From NCBI RefSeq assembly GCF_900167975.1, contig NZ_FUZU01000001.1, positions 964,580-1,028,579 on the forward strand: DNA of 64,000 nt. The letters are read 5' to 3'. The DNA comes from Ohtaekwangia koreensis (GTDB taxonomy: Bacteria; Bacteroidota; Bacteroidia; Cytophagales; Cyclobacteriaceae). Below are positions 51,102 through 60,404 of this stretch, piece after piece. Below the pieces are notes generated by a model. The model saw nothing but the letters and a program-made list of their open reading frames with translations. It was not told the origin of the DNA and searched no databases. Position 1 is the first letter of the stretch; each line of letters opens with the position of its first letter. The position numbers were made by a program, and so were the translations under genes.

Positions 51102-52628
51102 ATGTCGCAACAGATACTGATTTTAGATTTCGGTTCTCAGTACACACAATTAATCGCCCGCAGAGTTCGCGAGCTCAATGTTTACTGCGAAATCCACCCT
51201 TTTAACAAAATTCCAACCATCACGCCTGACATTAAAGGCATTATCCTTTCGGGAAGCCCATGCTCCGTCCGCGATCAGGGTTCACCGGATGTTGATATTA
51301 AACAGTTCGGAAACCTGCCGGTACTCGGGGTTTGTTACGGTGCGCAGCTCATCGCGCATAAAAGCGGAGGGCAAGTATTGCCATCTCACGCCCGCGAATA
51401 TGGTCGCGCAAAACTGACTACGGTAGATCATCACAACGAATTACTGAAAGAGATCGCTATTGATGGCCAGGTATGGATGTCCCATGCCGACACGATTGCT
51501 TCCGTACCAGATACATTTGAAATTATAGCGGCTACACCTTCTGTGAAGGTAGCGGCCTATAAAGTAAAAGGCACACAAGTCTACGGGATCCAGTTTCACC
51601 CGGAGGTAACACATACTATACAAGGCAAGGAACTGCTCCGTAATTTTGTAGTACACATCTGTAAGTGTGCTCAGGATTGGACCCCCGATCAATTTGTAGA
51701 AGCGACTGTTGCTGATCTGACAAAAAAATTAGGCAATGATAAAGTCGTGATGGCACTTTCCGGTGGTGTTGACTCCACCGTGGCTGCTATACTTGTTCAT
51801 AAAGCAATCGGAAAAAATCTCCATTGCATTTTTGTTGATAACGGACTACTCCGGAAAGATGAATTTGCGCAAGTACTGGATTCTTACAAGCATATGGGCC
51901 TTAACATTAAAGGTGTTGATGCAAAAGATAAATTCTATACAGCATTAAAAGATCTTACCGATCCGGAAGACAAACGCAAAGCGATTGGTAAAACATTTAT
52001 TGATGTATTCGATGAAGAGTCTCACCTCATTCAGGACGTGAAGTGGCTCGGACAAGGAACTATATATCCCGATATCATTGAATCGGTTTCCGTGAAAGGT
52101 CCTTCTGTTACCATTAAGTCGCATCATAATGTAGGCGGTCTGCCTGCAAAGATGAAACTGAAAGTGGTGGAGCCGTTGAATACGCTTTTCAAAGACGAAG
52201 TACGTGTTGTAGGAAAAACATTAGGTATAGATCCTGCAATTCTAGGGCGTCATCCATTTCCGGGCCCGGGTCTTGGCATTCGTATACTCGGCGATATCAC
52301 TGCTGATAAAGTGAGAATACTACAGGAAGTTGATAGCATTTTTATAGGCGGATTAAGAGAACATGGGCTATACGATAAAGTATGGCAAGCCGGAGCCATG
52401 TTGCTGCCGGTACAATCGGTAGGAGTAATGGGAGATGAAAGAACCTATGAACGCGTGGTGAGTCTTCGTGCTGTAACCAGTACCGATGGGATGACTGCCG
52501 ACTGGGCACATTTACCGTATGAGTTCCTGGCGAATGTATCCAGCGATATCATCAATAAAGTTAAAGGTGTTAACCGTGTAGTATACGACATCAGCTCGAA
52601 GCCACCGGCTACCATTGAGTGGGAATAA
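51102..52628 (+). CDS. guaA: GMP synthase (glutamine-hydrolysing)
   Basis: This is a 508-aa protein with class I glutamine amidotransferase (1-190): Cys in '[10 protein letters not shown]' and His/Glu in 'QFHPEVTH'. The ATP-pyrophosphatase domain carries the PP-loop '[10 protein letters not shown]' (about 221-230), and the C-terminal dimerisation domain ends with 'KPPATIEWE', as in all GuaA. It converts XMP to GMP. Length is normal. It stands as a single gene behind its own promoter. Confidence 0.98.
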   Translation: MSQQILILDFGSQYTQLIARRVRELNVYCEIHPFNKIPTITPDIKGIILSGSPCSVRDQGSPDVDIKQFGNLPVLGVCYGAQLIAHKSGGQVLPSHAREYGRAKLTTVDHHNELLKEIAIDGQVWMSHADTIASVPDTFEIIAATPSVKVAAYKVKGTQVYGIQFHPEVTHTIQGKELLRNFVVHICKCAQDWTPDQFVEATVADLTKKLGNDKVVMALSGGVDSTVAAILVHKAIGKNLHCIFVDNGLLRKDEFAQVLDSYKHMGLNIKGVDAKDKFYTALKDLTDPEDKRKAIGKTFIDVFDEESHLIQDVKWLGQGTIYPDIIESVSVKGPSVTIKSHHNVGGLPAKMKLKVVEPLNTLFKDEVRVVGKTLGIDPAILGRHPFPGPGLGIRILGDITADKVRILQEVDSIFIGGLREHGLYDKVWQAGAMLLPVQSVGVMGDERTYERVVSLRAVTSTDGMTADWAHLPYEFLANVSSDIINKVKGVNRVVYDISSKPPATIEWE

Positions 52629-52720
52629 GTTTTGTATCCAGGTTAGTGTCTCATTCAGTTGAAATATATACCTGTATCGATGTTTATTCCTGTACTATAC
52701 TTTAAAAGAAGAAAAAAAGC

Positions 52721-54439
52721 ATGATTCATAAAAAGCTAATTGTTTGTCTGGCGTTTTTAATCCCGGTTACTGTATTTGCGCAGGTTAATTATAATCAGCA
52801 ATTCTTCAATGCGAAGCAACTTTTCCGTGAAGGGAAATACAACCTCGCGATGGAAGGTTTCAAGCCGTTGATTCCATACGCGGCAAACAATCAGTATTCT
52901 GAATACGCTTCTTTTTACTATGCTCTCGCTGCGCACAATCAAGGGTATATGGCTGTAGCGAAAGACATGTTCAACCAATTGAAATCGCTGCATCCTAACT
53001 GGGATAAAATGGATGAAGTAAACTTCTGGTTGGGTAAGATATACCTGGACGGTAAAGATTATTTCCAGGGACTTAAGATCCTTTCTTCCATCAAGGATAA
53101 AAAGATGGAGAAAGAGATCAACGCCTTGAAAACAAAAGCGCTCATGCCCATCACCGATATTGAAACGCTGAAGATGATGCGTGAAGAATATCCCAAAGAT
53201 GAAATTATAGGTAAGGCGCTTGTCGGTGCACTTGCAAAAGACATGGCTAATAAAGATAGTCGTACCATGCTGGAGTCGATGATCACGCAATATAACCTGA
53301 AGCGTTCCGATTATTTTCCTGAAACTCCCAAGACTATATATAAAGATACCTATGCGGTATCGGTACTATTGCCATTCATGGTAAATACGTTGGACCCGAC
53401 TCCGGGCCGTAAGCGCAATCAGATCGTGCTCGATTTTTATGAAGGCATGAAACTCGCTGCCGATACATTGGCAAAACAGAATATCAAGATCAGCCTGCGT
53501 GCCTATGATACAGACCGAAGTGTAGAGAAAATCAAGACACTGTTAAAGACTGACGAATTAAAGAATTCTGATTTACTCGTTGGTCCTTTCTTCCCCGAAG
53601 AGAATAAGCCCATCCAGGATTTTTCACTTGAGAACAAGATCAATGTATTCAATCCCTTCTCCAACAACAGCGATGTAATCGGAACAAATCCGTATGCTTT
53701 CCTATACCAGCCCTCCATTGAAACGATGGGCAAGAAGTCGGGTGAGTTTATGGCTTCGCATGCGCGCAAGAAAAACTGTATTGTATTCTATGGTACTTCG
53801 CGCAGAGATTCATTACTCGCGGCTACATTCGTTGACAAGGCCCGTGAAAAAGGTTTGAAAGTATTGGGCTCGCATCGAATCACAAAAGAGACTCTTCCTA
53901 AAATCGTAAGTACACTGGCTACCGCTACCGAGTACGATGAGTATAAATATGCCAAGCAATTCACGCTTCGTAAAGATAGCCTCGGAGGCGTATTTGTAGC
54001 CTCGGATGATGCGTTGATATATACCAAAGTATTGGGTGCCGTGGATACGCGCGGAGATACAGTAACGGTATTGGGTTCTGAAGACTGGCTTGAGCAAACC
54101 GCATTGGAACTTGATAAATATAGTGCACTTCCGGTTGCCTTTATAGCGCCGAATATATCGCTCCCGAACAATCCTCATCTTGCTGCCTTTATTCGTAAAT
54201 TCATCAAGGTTCACGGACGTACACCTTCGCTATATTCAAAGATGGGATATGAGTTTATGCTCTTTACCGGAAATCAGTTAAAGAAAAACGGTGCATACTT
54301 TCAGGATGGTATGAATAAAGAGAAAGCCATCAACGGCTACCTCACACAAGGATTTAACTATCAATTCAGCCGCGACAATCAATTGATACCATTCATTCGC
54401 TTCAAAAATGGCGGAGCGGTTTTGGTAGATAAGCGATAG
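52721..54439 (+). CDS. Periplasmic-binding-fold protein with N-terminal TPR-like region
   Basis: This is a 572-aa protein with a signal peptide (1-20, ...TVFAQ). Residues 25-190 are helical repeats ('AKQLFREGKYNLAMEGFKPL', 'YFQGLKILSSIKDK'), resembling TPR units. From about 205 a type 1 periplasmic-binding fold follows ('AVSVLLPFM', 'FYEGMKLAADTL', 'DLLVGPFFPEENKPI', 'NVFNPFSNNSD', 'YQPSIETMG'), as in branched-chain amino-acid receptors and LpoA-type proteins. It has no ABC permease beside it. A role in cell-wall synthesis regulation (LpoA-like) is as likely as transport. Confidence 0.82.
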   Translation: MIHKKLIVCLAFLIPVTVFAQVNYNQQFFNAKQLFREGKYNLAMEGFKPLIPYAANNQYSEYASFYYALAAHNQGYMAVAKDMFNQLKSLHPNWDKMDEVNFWLGKIYLDGKDYFQGLKILSSIKDKKMEKEINALKTKALMPITDIETLKMMREEYPKDEIIGKALVGALAKDMANKDSRTMLESMITQYNLKRSDYFPETPKTIYKDTYAVSVLLPFMVNTLDPTPGRKRNQIVLDFYEGMKLAADTLAKQNIKISLRAYDTDRSVEKIKTLLKTDELKNSDLLVGPFFPEENKPIQDFSLENKINVFNPFSNNSDVIGTNPYAFLYQPSIETMGKKSGEFMASHARKKNCIVFYGTSRRDSLLAATFVDKAREKGLKVLGSHRITKETLPKIVSTLATATEYDEYKYAKQFTLRKDSLGGVFVASDDALIYTKVLGAVDTRGDTVTVLGSEDWLEQTALELDKYSALPVAFIAPNISLPNNPHLAAFIRKFIKVHGRTPSLYSKMGYEFMLFTGNQLKKNGAYFQDGMNKEKAINGYLTQGFNYQFSRDNQLIPFIRFKNGGAVLVDKR

Positions 54440-54468
54440 GATTTACGTCTGTAATTCCAAAGTATATA

Positions 54469-54482
54469 TTAGATATATCTAA
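54469..54482. promoter_or_regulatory. 14-bp palindrome TTAGATATATCTAA upstream of hemL
   Basis: This is a perfect, spacer-free palindrome 11 bp before the hemL ATG. It lies in the short gap (54 bp) after the preceding gene. It is a candidate repressor or activator site overlapping the promoter. Confidence 0.4.
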
Positions 54483-54493
54483 CATCAGATCTT

Positions 54494-55786
54494 ATGTCTA
54501 ACGATAAGAGCAAATCACTTTTTGAAAAAGCAAAAGAATATATTCCTGGAGGCGTAAATTCTCCTGTGCGTGCGTTTCGTGCAGTAGGAGGGAACCCTCT
54601 TTTTATGAAGCGTGCGAAAGGTGCTTACTTGTACGATGAAGACGATCAGGAATATATAGACCTGATCAATTCCTGGGGGCCGATGATTTTAGGTCATGCT
54701 CATCCTGTAGTAGAGGAGGCTGTGAAAATAGCGTTGGTGAATTCACCTTCGTTTGGTGCGCCAACTGCACGTGAAGTTGAAATGGCCGAGTTGATTTGTT
54801 CCATTGTGCCTTCGGTTGAAAAAGTCAGAATGGTAAACTCTGGCACGGAAGCGACTATGTCTGCTATTCGTGTAGCACGCGGATATACCGGTCGTGACAA
54901 GATCATAAAGATGGAAGGATGTTATCATGGTCATGGAGACTCTTTTTTGATTGCAGCCGGAAGTGGAGCCATGACATTCGGAACTCCCGATAGCCCTGGC
55001 GTTACAAAAGGTACAGCCAAGGATACACTGATCGCTCCGTTCAATAGTATATCTGCTGTTGAAAAGATCATCGATGAAAATAAGAACGAGATAGCCGCGA
55101 TCATTCTTGAACCGGTGGTGGGTAACATGGGGTGTGTTGTGCCCCAGCCTGGATATTTGCAAGGACTGCGTACGCTATGTGATAAACATAGCATCGTATT
55201 GATCTTTGATGAGGTGATGACGGGTTTCCGACTGGCGTTGGGTGGTGCGCAAGAACTATATAATGTGAAAGCCGACATGACTACGCTGGGCAAAATTATA
55301 GGCGGAGGATTGCCGGTAGGTGCGTATGGTGGTAAGAAAGAAATTATGGACTATGTTTCTCCATTAGGTCCTATATACCAGGCGGGTACGCTTTCCGGAA
55401 ATCCATTGGCGATGGCTGCAGGATTGGCCATGCTGAAATACCTCAAATCAAATCCAGCAGTATATAATCAAATCAACCAAACCACAACGAAGCTGGTTGA
55501 AGGTTTACGGGATCAAATAGCAAAAGCGGGGCAGAAGTTTACAATTAACCAGGTAGGCTCCATGTTTACACTGTTCTTCACTGATGCCAACGTTATTGAT
55601 TTCGATACGGCAAAAACATCCGATACCCAAAAGTTTGCTATATACTTCCAATCGATGTTGTCGCAGGGAATTTACCTGGCGCCATCCCAGTATGAAGCCA
55701 TGTTTATATCCAACGCTATAAATAATGTTGAGATTGATAAAATCCTGAAAGCAAGTGAGCAGGCTTTACGTCAAATCAAGGCGTGA
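54494..55786 (+). CDS. hemL: Glutamate-1-semialdehyde 2,1-aminomutase
   Basis: This is a 430-aa PLP enzyme. The N-terminal 'FEKAKEYIPGGVNSPVRAF' is diagnostic of HemL. It also has 'GYTGRDKIIKMEGCYHGHGDSFL', 'LIFDEVMTGFR' and the PLP lysine in 'TTLGKIIGGGLPVGAYGG' (about 267). It makes 5-aminolevulinate from glutamate-1-semialdehyde in haem synthesis. It fits with the haem protein (truncated globin) and respiratory genes nearby, though it is not linked to them. A palindrome precedes it and a hairpin terminator overlaps its stop. Confidence 0.97.
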   Translation: MSNDKSKSLFEKAKEYIPGGVNSPVRAFRAVGGNPLFMKRAKGAYLYDEDDQEYIDLINSWGPMILGHAHPVVEEAVKIALVNSPSFGAPTAREVEMAELICSIVPSVEKVRMVNSGTEATMSAIRVARGYTGRDKIIKMEGCYHGHGDSFLIAAGSGAMTFGTPDSPGVTKGTAKDTLIAPFNSISAVEKIIDENKNEIAAIILEPVVGNMGCVVPQPGYLQGLRTLCDKHSIVLIFDEVMTGFRLALGGAQELYNVKADMTTLGKIIGGGLPVGAYGGKKEIMDYVSPLGPIYQAGTLSGNPLAMAAGLAMLKYLKSNPAVYNQINQTTTKLVEGLRDQIAKAGQKFTINQVGSMFTLFFTDANVIDFDTAKTSDTQKFAIYFQSMLSQGIYLAPSQYEAMFISNAINNVEIDKILKASEQALRQIKA

Positions 55787-55812
55787 TTTGGTGAGGTTGT
55801 CCAAATCACGCC
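55780..55812 (+). terminator. Hairpin terminator of hemL
   Basis: GGCGTGATTTGG (55780-55791) and CCAAATCACGCC (55801-55812) are perfect complements around a 9-nt loop. The left arm includes the hemL stop codon. 'TCATATTTTC' follows, a modest T-rich tail. Confidence 0.75.
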
Positions 55813-55911
55813 TCATATTTTCTAAAGATATCGTAAAATAATGGCTGTTTTTAATCCCGGGGAACTGGCATATAAATGTTAGGATCCTAAGCAGATCAAA
55901 CTTTTACGAGT

Positions 55912-56001
55912 ATGGAATCGAGTAAGAAAATAAGTAAAGTCGAGTGGCTAATCGAAATGATCACCTGGTTCTCACTGGGTTTAATTATAATTTATACTTA
56001 G
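55912..56001 (+). CDS. Possible 29-aa single-pass membrane miniprotein
   Basis: The ATG-TAG frame encodes a charged N-terminus (MESSKKISKVEW) followed by a hydrophobic helix of about 15 residues (ITWFSLGLIIIYT). This layout is typical of bacterial small membrane proteins. It has its own space between the hemL terminator and a convergent gene. There is no homology knowledge and no clear promoter; a chance frame remains possible. Confidence 0.4.
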   Translation: MESSKKISKVEWLIEMITWFSLGLIIIYT

Positions 56002-56027
56002 GGAGACTTATACTTAGAAGATCAGTC

Positions 56028-56369
56028 TTAGTAAATATACTTTTTCAGGATCAGGTCGACCTCATTATAAAAGAGTTCTTCCTTTCCTTCTGAGAGTGAT
56101 GCTGAGTTTGTTTCTTTGATCTGATCTACAATTGATTTGTAATGCGGTTTATTCACCGGTGCAATCAGAAAATCTTTCAGCTCACGTTTAATGAATTCAA
56201 TCTTTACAGCCGACAGTTCTTTCACGGCATATTTATTCGATATATAGTCTTTCAGGAAACGTTCATCCAAAAAATCCTTAATAAGGTCATTTCGAATTTT
56301 ACGAACCAGATCAACGATGTTTTCTTCAGTCCACTCGGTGGAGGAGGTTACATTAACGGAGTTTTGCAT
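56028..56369 (-). CDS. Hypothetical protein (113 aa)
   Basis: I recognise no family. It is highly charged and helical ('ENIVDLVRKIRNDLIKDFLDERFLKDYIS', 'VKIEFIKRELKDFLI'), without a signal peptide or membrane segment. Composition and codon pattern look genuine, and the gene has a plausible upstream gap. It may bind a partner through coiled-coil-like helices. No function can be given. Confidence 0.6.
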   Translation of the reverse strand: MQNSVNVTSSTEWTEENIVDLVRKIRNDLIKDFLDERFLKDYISNKYAVKELSAVKIEFIKRELKDFLIAPVNKPHYKSIVDQIKETNSASLSEGKEELFYNEVDLILKKYIY

Positions 56370-56595
56370 AGTCTAAAAAATAAAGGTTGAGGGGGTTTTT
56401 GTGTCTAACTAGATTAGCGATACAATGCTATTAAAACTAATATAATTAGTAAAGACAAATCATCAATATTTTAAATCCTGCACGTCTGTTTAGATAAGAT
56501 ACGATGTTGTCGGTCACTATGAAAGCAATACGAGCCTGATTTTCAGCGATTAGCAATGCAATCGTATTAATGAACGCAATTATGAGGTTGGAATT

Positions 56596-57324
56596 TTAAA
56601 GAAGCACGTTGTTTTTAGTTAAAATCTTCATGGCTTCATTTTTAAAGTTTCGACCAATGGGAATATCCATGGTTCCGACCCGGGCTGTGGTAGATGTAAA
56701 CGATGAGACTTTATCAACAGGAATAATGAAAGACCGATGGATGCGGACAAACCTTCCTTCCGGTAACTTTTGTTCGAGGTAACTTATTTTTTGGTAGGTA
56801 ATGATTTGTTTTTGTGTTGTTTTTACGCGCACGTAATCGCGGAGACTTTCAATGTATAGGATTTCATTCAGATATACTTTGATCATTTCGCGGTCTTCAC
56901 GAAAATATATATAGGCATCTTCAAATGATTTAACGAGTGGTGAGGCATCCTGTATGCATTCATCCAGAGGATGTTTCAGTTGGTATACTTTGCTGATGCC
57001 GCGCAAAAAACGCTCAAAAGAAACAGGCTTCAACAGGTAATCGACTACATCCAGGTCATACGCATCAAATGCATAATCGCGATAGGCAGTGGTGAGCACT
57101 ACACGCGGCCGATCTTTAAGCGATCTGAGTAAGTCAATGCCCGTGATCTGAGGCATTTGGATATCCAGAAATATCAAGTCTATATGCTTTTGCTGCAATA
57201 TGGTAAAAGCTTCAATGGCGTTCCCGCAGCTCTTGACAAGGCTAAGTCCATTTATTTTTGATACATACGACTCCAGCAATTGCCGGGCGAGGGGCTCATC
57301 ATCAACGATCAAACATTTAATCAT
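56596..57324 (-). CDS. LytTR-family response regulator
   Basis: This is a 242-aa protein. The receiver domain has Asp8/Asp9, phospho-acceptor Asp54 in 'LIFLDIQMP', Thr in 'VVLTTAY' and Lys in 'YLLKPVSFERF'. The C-terminal LytTR DNA-binding domain (about 140-240) has 'EILYIESLRDYVRVKT', 'RIHRSFIIPVDKVSSF' and 'DIPIGRNF'. Its ATG overlaps the sensor-kinase stop by 4 bp, so the two form a two-component system of the LytS/AlgR type common in Bacteroidota. Targets unknown. Confidence 0.95.
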   Translation of the reverse strand: MIKCLIVDDEPLARQLLESYVSKINGLSLVKSCGNAIEAFTILQQKHIDLIFLDIQMPQITGIDLLRSLKDRPRVVLTTAYRDYAFDAYDLDVVDYLLKPVSFERFLRGISKVYQLKHPLDECIQDASPLVKSFEDAYIYFREDREMIKVYLNEILYIESLRDYVRVKTTQKQIITYQKISYLEQKLPEGRFVRIHRSFIIPVDKVSSFTSTTARVGTMDIPIGRNFKNEAMKILTKNNVLL

Positions 57325-58481
57325 GCTGGTATATATTGGTCCGTTATATAGGGTCTCTTTCGCATACAGATTCCCGGAATAGTTATCTTCAGGATCACCA
57401 GGTATGTCTCATCCTCATCCAGCAACTGGAGCGAATGGCAATCGGCATAAATGAGATCAAGACGTTTGCGTACATTCTTCAAACCTATTCCAGATACAGG
57501 CTTATCTTCTGGCGGAAAAATGTTTTTACTATTTTCGACTTTCAATACAAGTGTATTCTCTTGTATCAGTATATCAATACGGATCCATCCACCTGAAAGT
57601 TGATTGCTTACACCATGTTTGAAACTGTTTTCAACGAATGGCAAGATCAGCAAGGGAGCAATGTGAATGGTATCGGGCACATCGTATACATTTAGTGAAA
57701 CATCAAGCCGCGTATCATACCGCACCTTCTCAAGGTCTATATAGTTCTGGATGTATTGTATTTCTTTTTGAAGTGACACCTCCATCTGGTTGCTGTCGTA
57801 TAGCATATAGTTCATAAGCTGCGAGAGCTTGTAAACCATCTCAGGTGCTTTATGTGAATGCTGCAAGGTTAATGCATATAAATTGTTTAGTGTGTTAAAA
57901 AGAAAGTGCGGGTTGATCTGCGATTTCAAGAGCTTGAGTTCTGCTGCCAGTTTTTCTTTTTCCAATTGCTGTGCAGTTTGATGAAGACGTTGTGAGGCCT
58001 GCTGGTGATTATACCAATGCTTGATCAGGTGAAATGAAGCAACAATGGCTACCAGTGAATATATACTAAAGATAGTGATGAGTATTTTAGGCAGAAAGAA
58101 TAGGGGAACGTTTGTAGCCATGGGATAGTACATCGGGTATATCGTGTAATAAGCCACGATACGTGCCAGAATTCCAAAGAAAATCATGGAAAGAAAAAGC
58201 AAAGACAGGAAGAGGCTATATTTCTTATGTACTAAAAGCATATCAATAAGTATATATAGCGTGAAGTACGTTGCAGCCATCTTCACCGGAAGCTCGATGA
58301 AGGAAGTAGTGACACGTTGAAGATACAGATCATCGACCATGCCTGCGATGAGTCCTTCATATACAATCAGGCAGAGCCAAAAGATGGCGTGCGCAGTAAT
58401 ACGGCTTTGCAGTAACAAGGCCGGGCTTACGGAAACCTCGATCGGATTTCTCTTTTCCCAAGGTTCATCATGGAAGGGCAT
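57321..58481 (-). CDS. LytS-type sensor histidine kinase
   Basis: This is a 386-aa protein with four membrane helices between about residues 30 and 165. A coiled coil (HQTAQQLEKEKLAAELKLLK) then leads into the His_kinase domain with 'QINPHFLFNTLNNLYALT' (phospho-His about 214). The ATP-binding part has 'PLLILPFVENSFKHGV' and 'GIGLKNVRKRLDLIY'. No periplasmic sensor domain is evident, so the membrane helices themselves may sense. It is coupled to the LytTR regulator by an ATGA overlap. Confidence 0.94.
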   Translation of the reverse strand: MPFHDEPWEKRNPIEVSVSPALLLQSRITAHAIFWLCLIVYEGLIAGMVDDLYLQRVTTSFIELPVKMAATYFTLYILIDMLLVHKKYSLFLSLLFLSMIFFGILARIVAYYTIYPMYYPMATNVPLFFLPKILITIFSIYSLVAIVASFHLIKHWYNHQQASQRLHQTAQQLEKEKLAAELKLLKSQINPHFLFNTLNNLYALTLQHSHKAPEMVYKLSQLMNYMLYDSNQMEVSLQKEIQYIQNYIDLEKVRYDTRLDVSLNVYDVPDTIHIAPLLILPFVENSFKHGVSNQLSGGWIRIDILIQENTLVLKVENSKNIFPPEDKPVSGIGLKNVRKRLDLIYADCHSLQLLDEDETYLVILKITIPGICMRKRPYITDQYIPA

Positions 58482-58667
58482 ACATTGAAATACGTTATTT
58501 TTTCAGGAATGGATGAGGCTTTTTAGACAAACAACGTCTGTACCTTACTAATAGCAGGTACCGTATGACAAAAGCTATAGATATGATTACTCAAGACAAG
58601 TATCGTCTGCGCCTGCTGGTAATCTAATAAACCAGCATCGTATTTATAAAGTGATCTCCTTTGGTAT

Positions 58668-59189
58668 ATGATTTACAAAGCTATACCTCTACAGAATCTA
58701 TACCATACGTGCATGCCTATTGGTATACTCGTGTTGATAGTATGTTCATGCGCGCCTGTTCCTTTGATGAAAACAGAGTCCCCTGTTCAATCGGTTAATT
58801 TTTATACGGTGGGCAGGATACCGGTAGTGAAAGCGAAGCTCAATGGCAAAAACGCTTTTTTTATTATTGACACAGGCGCCTCTGTATCTATACTCAATGA
58901 ATCGGAGGCAGCCCATTTTGGTTTTTCGGTGGTGAACTACGATGTACAGGCCATGACCGAGGTGATGAGTTTTAACGGCACATCCAATATAGGACACGTA
59001 AACACATGTATACTCGAGATCGGTAGTACCGCCATTAAATACCATGGCTTCCGGAGTAAAGATATGCGGGAGTTTGCCTCTATACTTCAACGCGATGAGC
59101 AGATCAGATTAGCGGGTATATTAGGCTCAGACTTATTGAACCGGTATAGCATGAGCATAAATTTCATGGACAAAACAATTTCATTTTAA
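58668..59189 (+). CDS. Retropepsin-like aspartic protease lipoprotein
   Basis: This is a 173-aa protein. The lipoprotein signal ends VCSC at about residue 28. The protease motif is 'FFIIDTGASVSILNE' (DTGAS about 69-73), followed by 'IGHVNTCILEIGSTAIKYHGF' and 'LAGILGSDLLNRYSMSINF', matching the single-domain gag-asp/TIGR02281-like family that dimerises to form one active site. It would act in the periplasm or at the inner face of the outer membrane. A 65-aa coiled-coil gene follows 12 bp later. Confidence 0.88.
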   Translation: MIYKAIPLQNLYHTCMPIGILVLIVCSCAPVPLMKTESPVQSVNFYTVGRIPVVKAKLNGKNAFFIIDTGASVSILNESEAAHFGFSVVNYDVQAMTEVMSFNGTSNIGHVNTCILEIGSTAIKYHGFRSKDMREFASILQRDEQIRLAGILGSDLLNRYSMSINFMDKTISF

Positions 59190-59201
59190 TCCAAACCGGA
59201 A

Positions 59202-59399
59202 ATGAAAATGGAAAACCTGTCGGAACTTGATAAAGAACATCTGCTGCAAGTGGTTGCTATACTTCAGGAAAAACTGAAACGAAAGAATGAACAACTTTAC
59301 CGAACACGATTAAGATTGAGCCACGTGAAAGGTAAACTGGCAAAGATGAAAGAGACGGTTAGCTATCAACGCAGAAGGTTACTGGAACTATACCAGTAA
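59202..59399 (+). CDS. Small coiled-coil protein (65 aa)
   Basis: Almost the whole protein is one predicted amphipathic, strongly basic helix ('LDKEHLLQVVAILQEKLKRKNEQLYRTRL', 'VKGKLAKMKETVSYQRRRLLEL'), with heptads of Leu/Val/Ile. A second ATG two codons in is possible. It lies 12 bp downstream of the retropepsin gene on the same strand, so it is likely co-translated. The role is unknown; possibilities are a membrane- or nucleic-acid-binding adaptor. Confidence 0.65.
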   Translation: MKMENLSELDKEHLLQVVAILQEKLKRKNEQLYRTRLRLSHVKGKLAKMKETVSYQRRRLLELYQ

Positions 59400-59427
59400 C
59401 CTCTATACGTTTTAACAGCATCTGATT

Positions 59428-60351
59428 TCAGAGAACATAAAAATGACCATCCAGCACTTTGGGTTTGCTGTTTGCATGTGCGTATTCGTAATCACGAATC
59501 ATTTCACGAAGGTCTCTTTCTATAGTGCGGGCAAGCGATGTCATGGGTGTATCAGTAGCTTTATTTTCAAATGGATCCTGTAAGTGAATGGCCATTTTTT
59601 CGATGAATAAAAATGCGGCCGAGATCAGGATTACCAGTGAAACCAGGATACTGCCATGATGTTCGGTAAGCCCGAACGGCACCAGCAGAATGAACAGGTA
59701 TAGTGCAAAGTTTATATATAGACTATACGTTGTTGGGAAAACAGTATTTTTTATACGCTCACATTTTCCCATCGCATCACACAAGCGTGTAAGGGTTTTA
59801 TCAAGTTCAACCTGTTGAAATGGATTCAGTAGTCCTTCTTCCAAAAGATACTTGAGGTCACGTGCATGCAGCAACAGCAACGCGTTAGGTATGTGCACAT
59901 GATTCTTTACAAACGCAAGATCTTCCTGAGAAAGATATTCTTCAGCACGCGTCAGCGGATTTTGATTCCGCAACATTTGTCCCAAACTATAATTCCAGAA
60001 GATTTGCCGTTTGGTAAAGTTGTCTGTGAATTTGCTGACTGTTACCGAAAACTCAGGGTCATTAATGAACGACTGCATTTGACGGATCAACGTTCTGGAA
60101 TCATTAACGATCGATCCCCAGATGATGCGTGCTTCCCACCAACGGTCATACGCCTGGTTGGAGCGGAACGCAAGCAGCAACGAGATGATTGTACCAATGA
60201 TGGCGGGAATGCTAAGTGGAATTGTAATGCGATGCAGGTTTAGATCTTCGTGCCATAACCCGAACGCTATAGCATAGATCGCAACGGCTGCAATCTCATA
60301 TTTGATCTTCCCCAGAATATAGGTCCACGGTATATGCTTCTTAAGTAACAT
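59428..60351 (-). CDS. Bestrophin-family ion channel protein
   Basis: This is a 307-aa protein with the bestrophin/UPF0187 layout: two N-terminal membrane helices (about 13-60), the motif 'SLLLAFRSNQAYDRWWEARIIWG' (about 56-78), a cytoplasmic helical part, another hydrophobic pair ('YSLYINFALYLFILLVPFGL', 'ILVSLVILISAAFLFIEKMA') and 'LQDPFENKATDTPMTSLARTIERDLRE', the calcium-clasp-like region. It is likely a pentameric anion or cation channel in the inner membrane. It stands upstream of nothing obvious; the USP-like gene precedes it. Confidence 0.92.
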   Translation of the reverse strand: MLLKKHIPWTYILGKIKYEIAAVAIYAIAFGLWHEDLNLHRITIPLSIPAIIGTIISLLLAFRSNQAYDRWWEARIIWGSIVNDSRTLIRQMQSFINDPEFSVTVSKFTDNFTKRQIFWNYSLGQMLRNQNPLTRAEEYLSQEDLAFVKNHVHIPNALLLLHARDLKYLLEEGLLNPFQQVELDKTLTRLCDAMGKCERIKNTVFPTTYSLYINFALYLFILLVPFGLTEHHGSILVSLVILISAAFLFIEKMAIHLQDPFENKATDTPMTSLARTIERDLREMIRDYEYAHANSKPKVLDGHFYVL

Positions 60352-60404
60352 AAATATATAGTATATAGTGAAGGTAACTGAATGGAACTATGGTTATATG
60401 CTAC

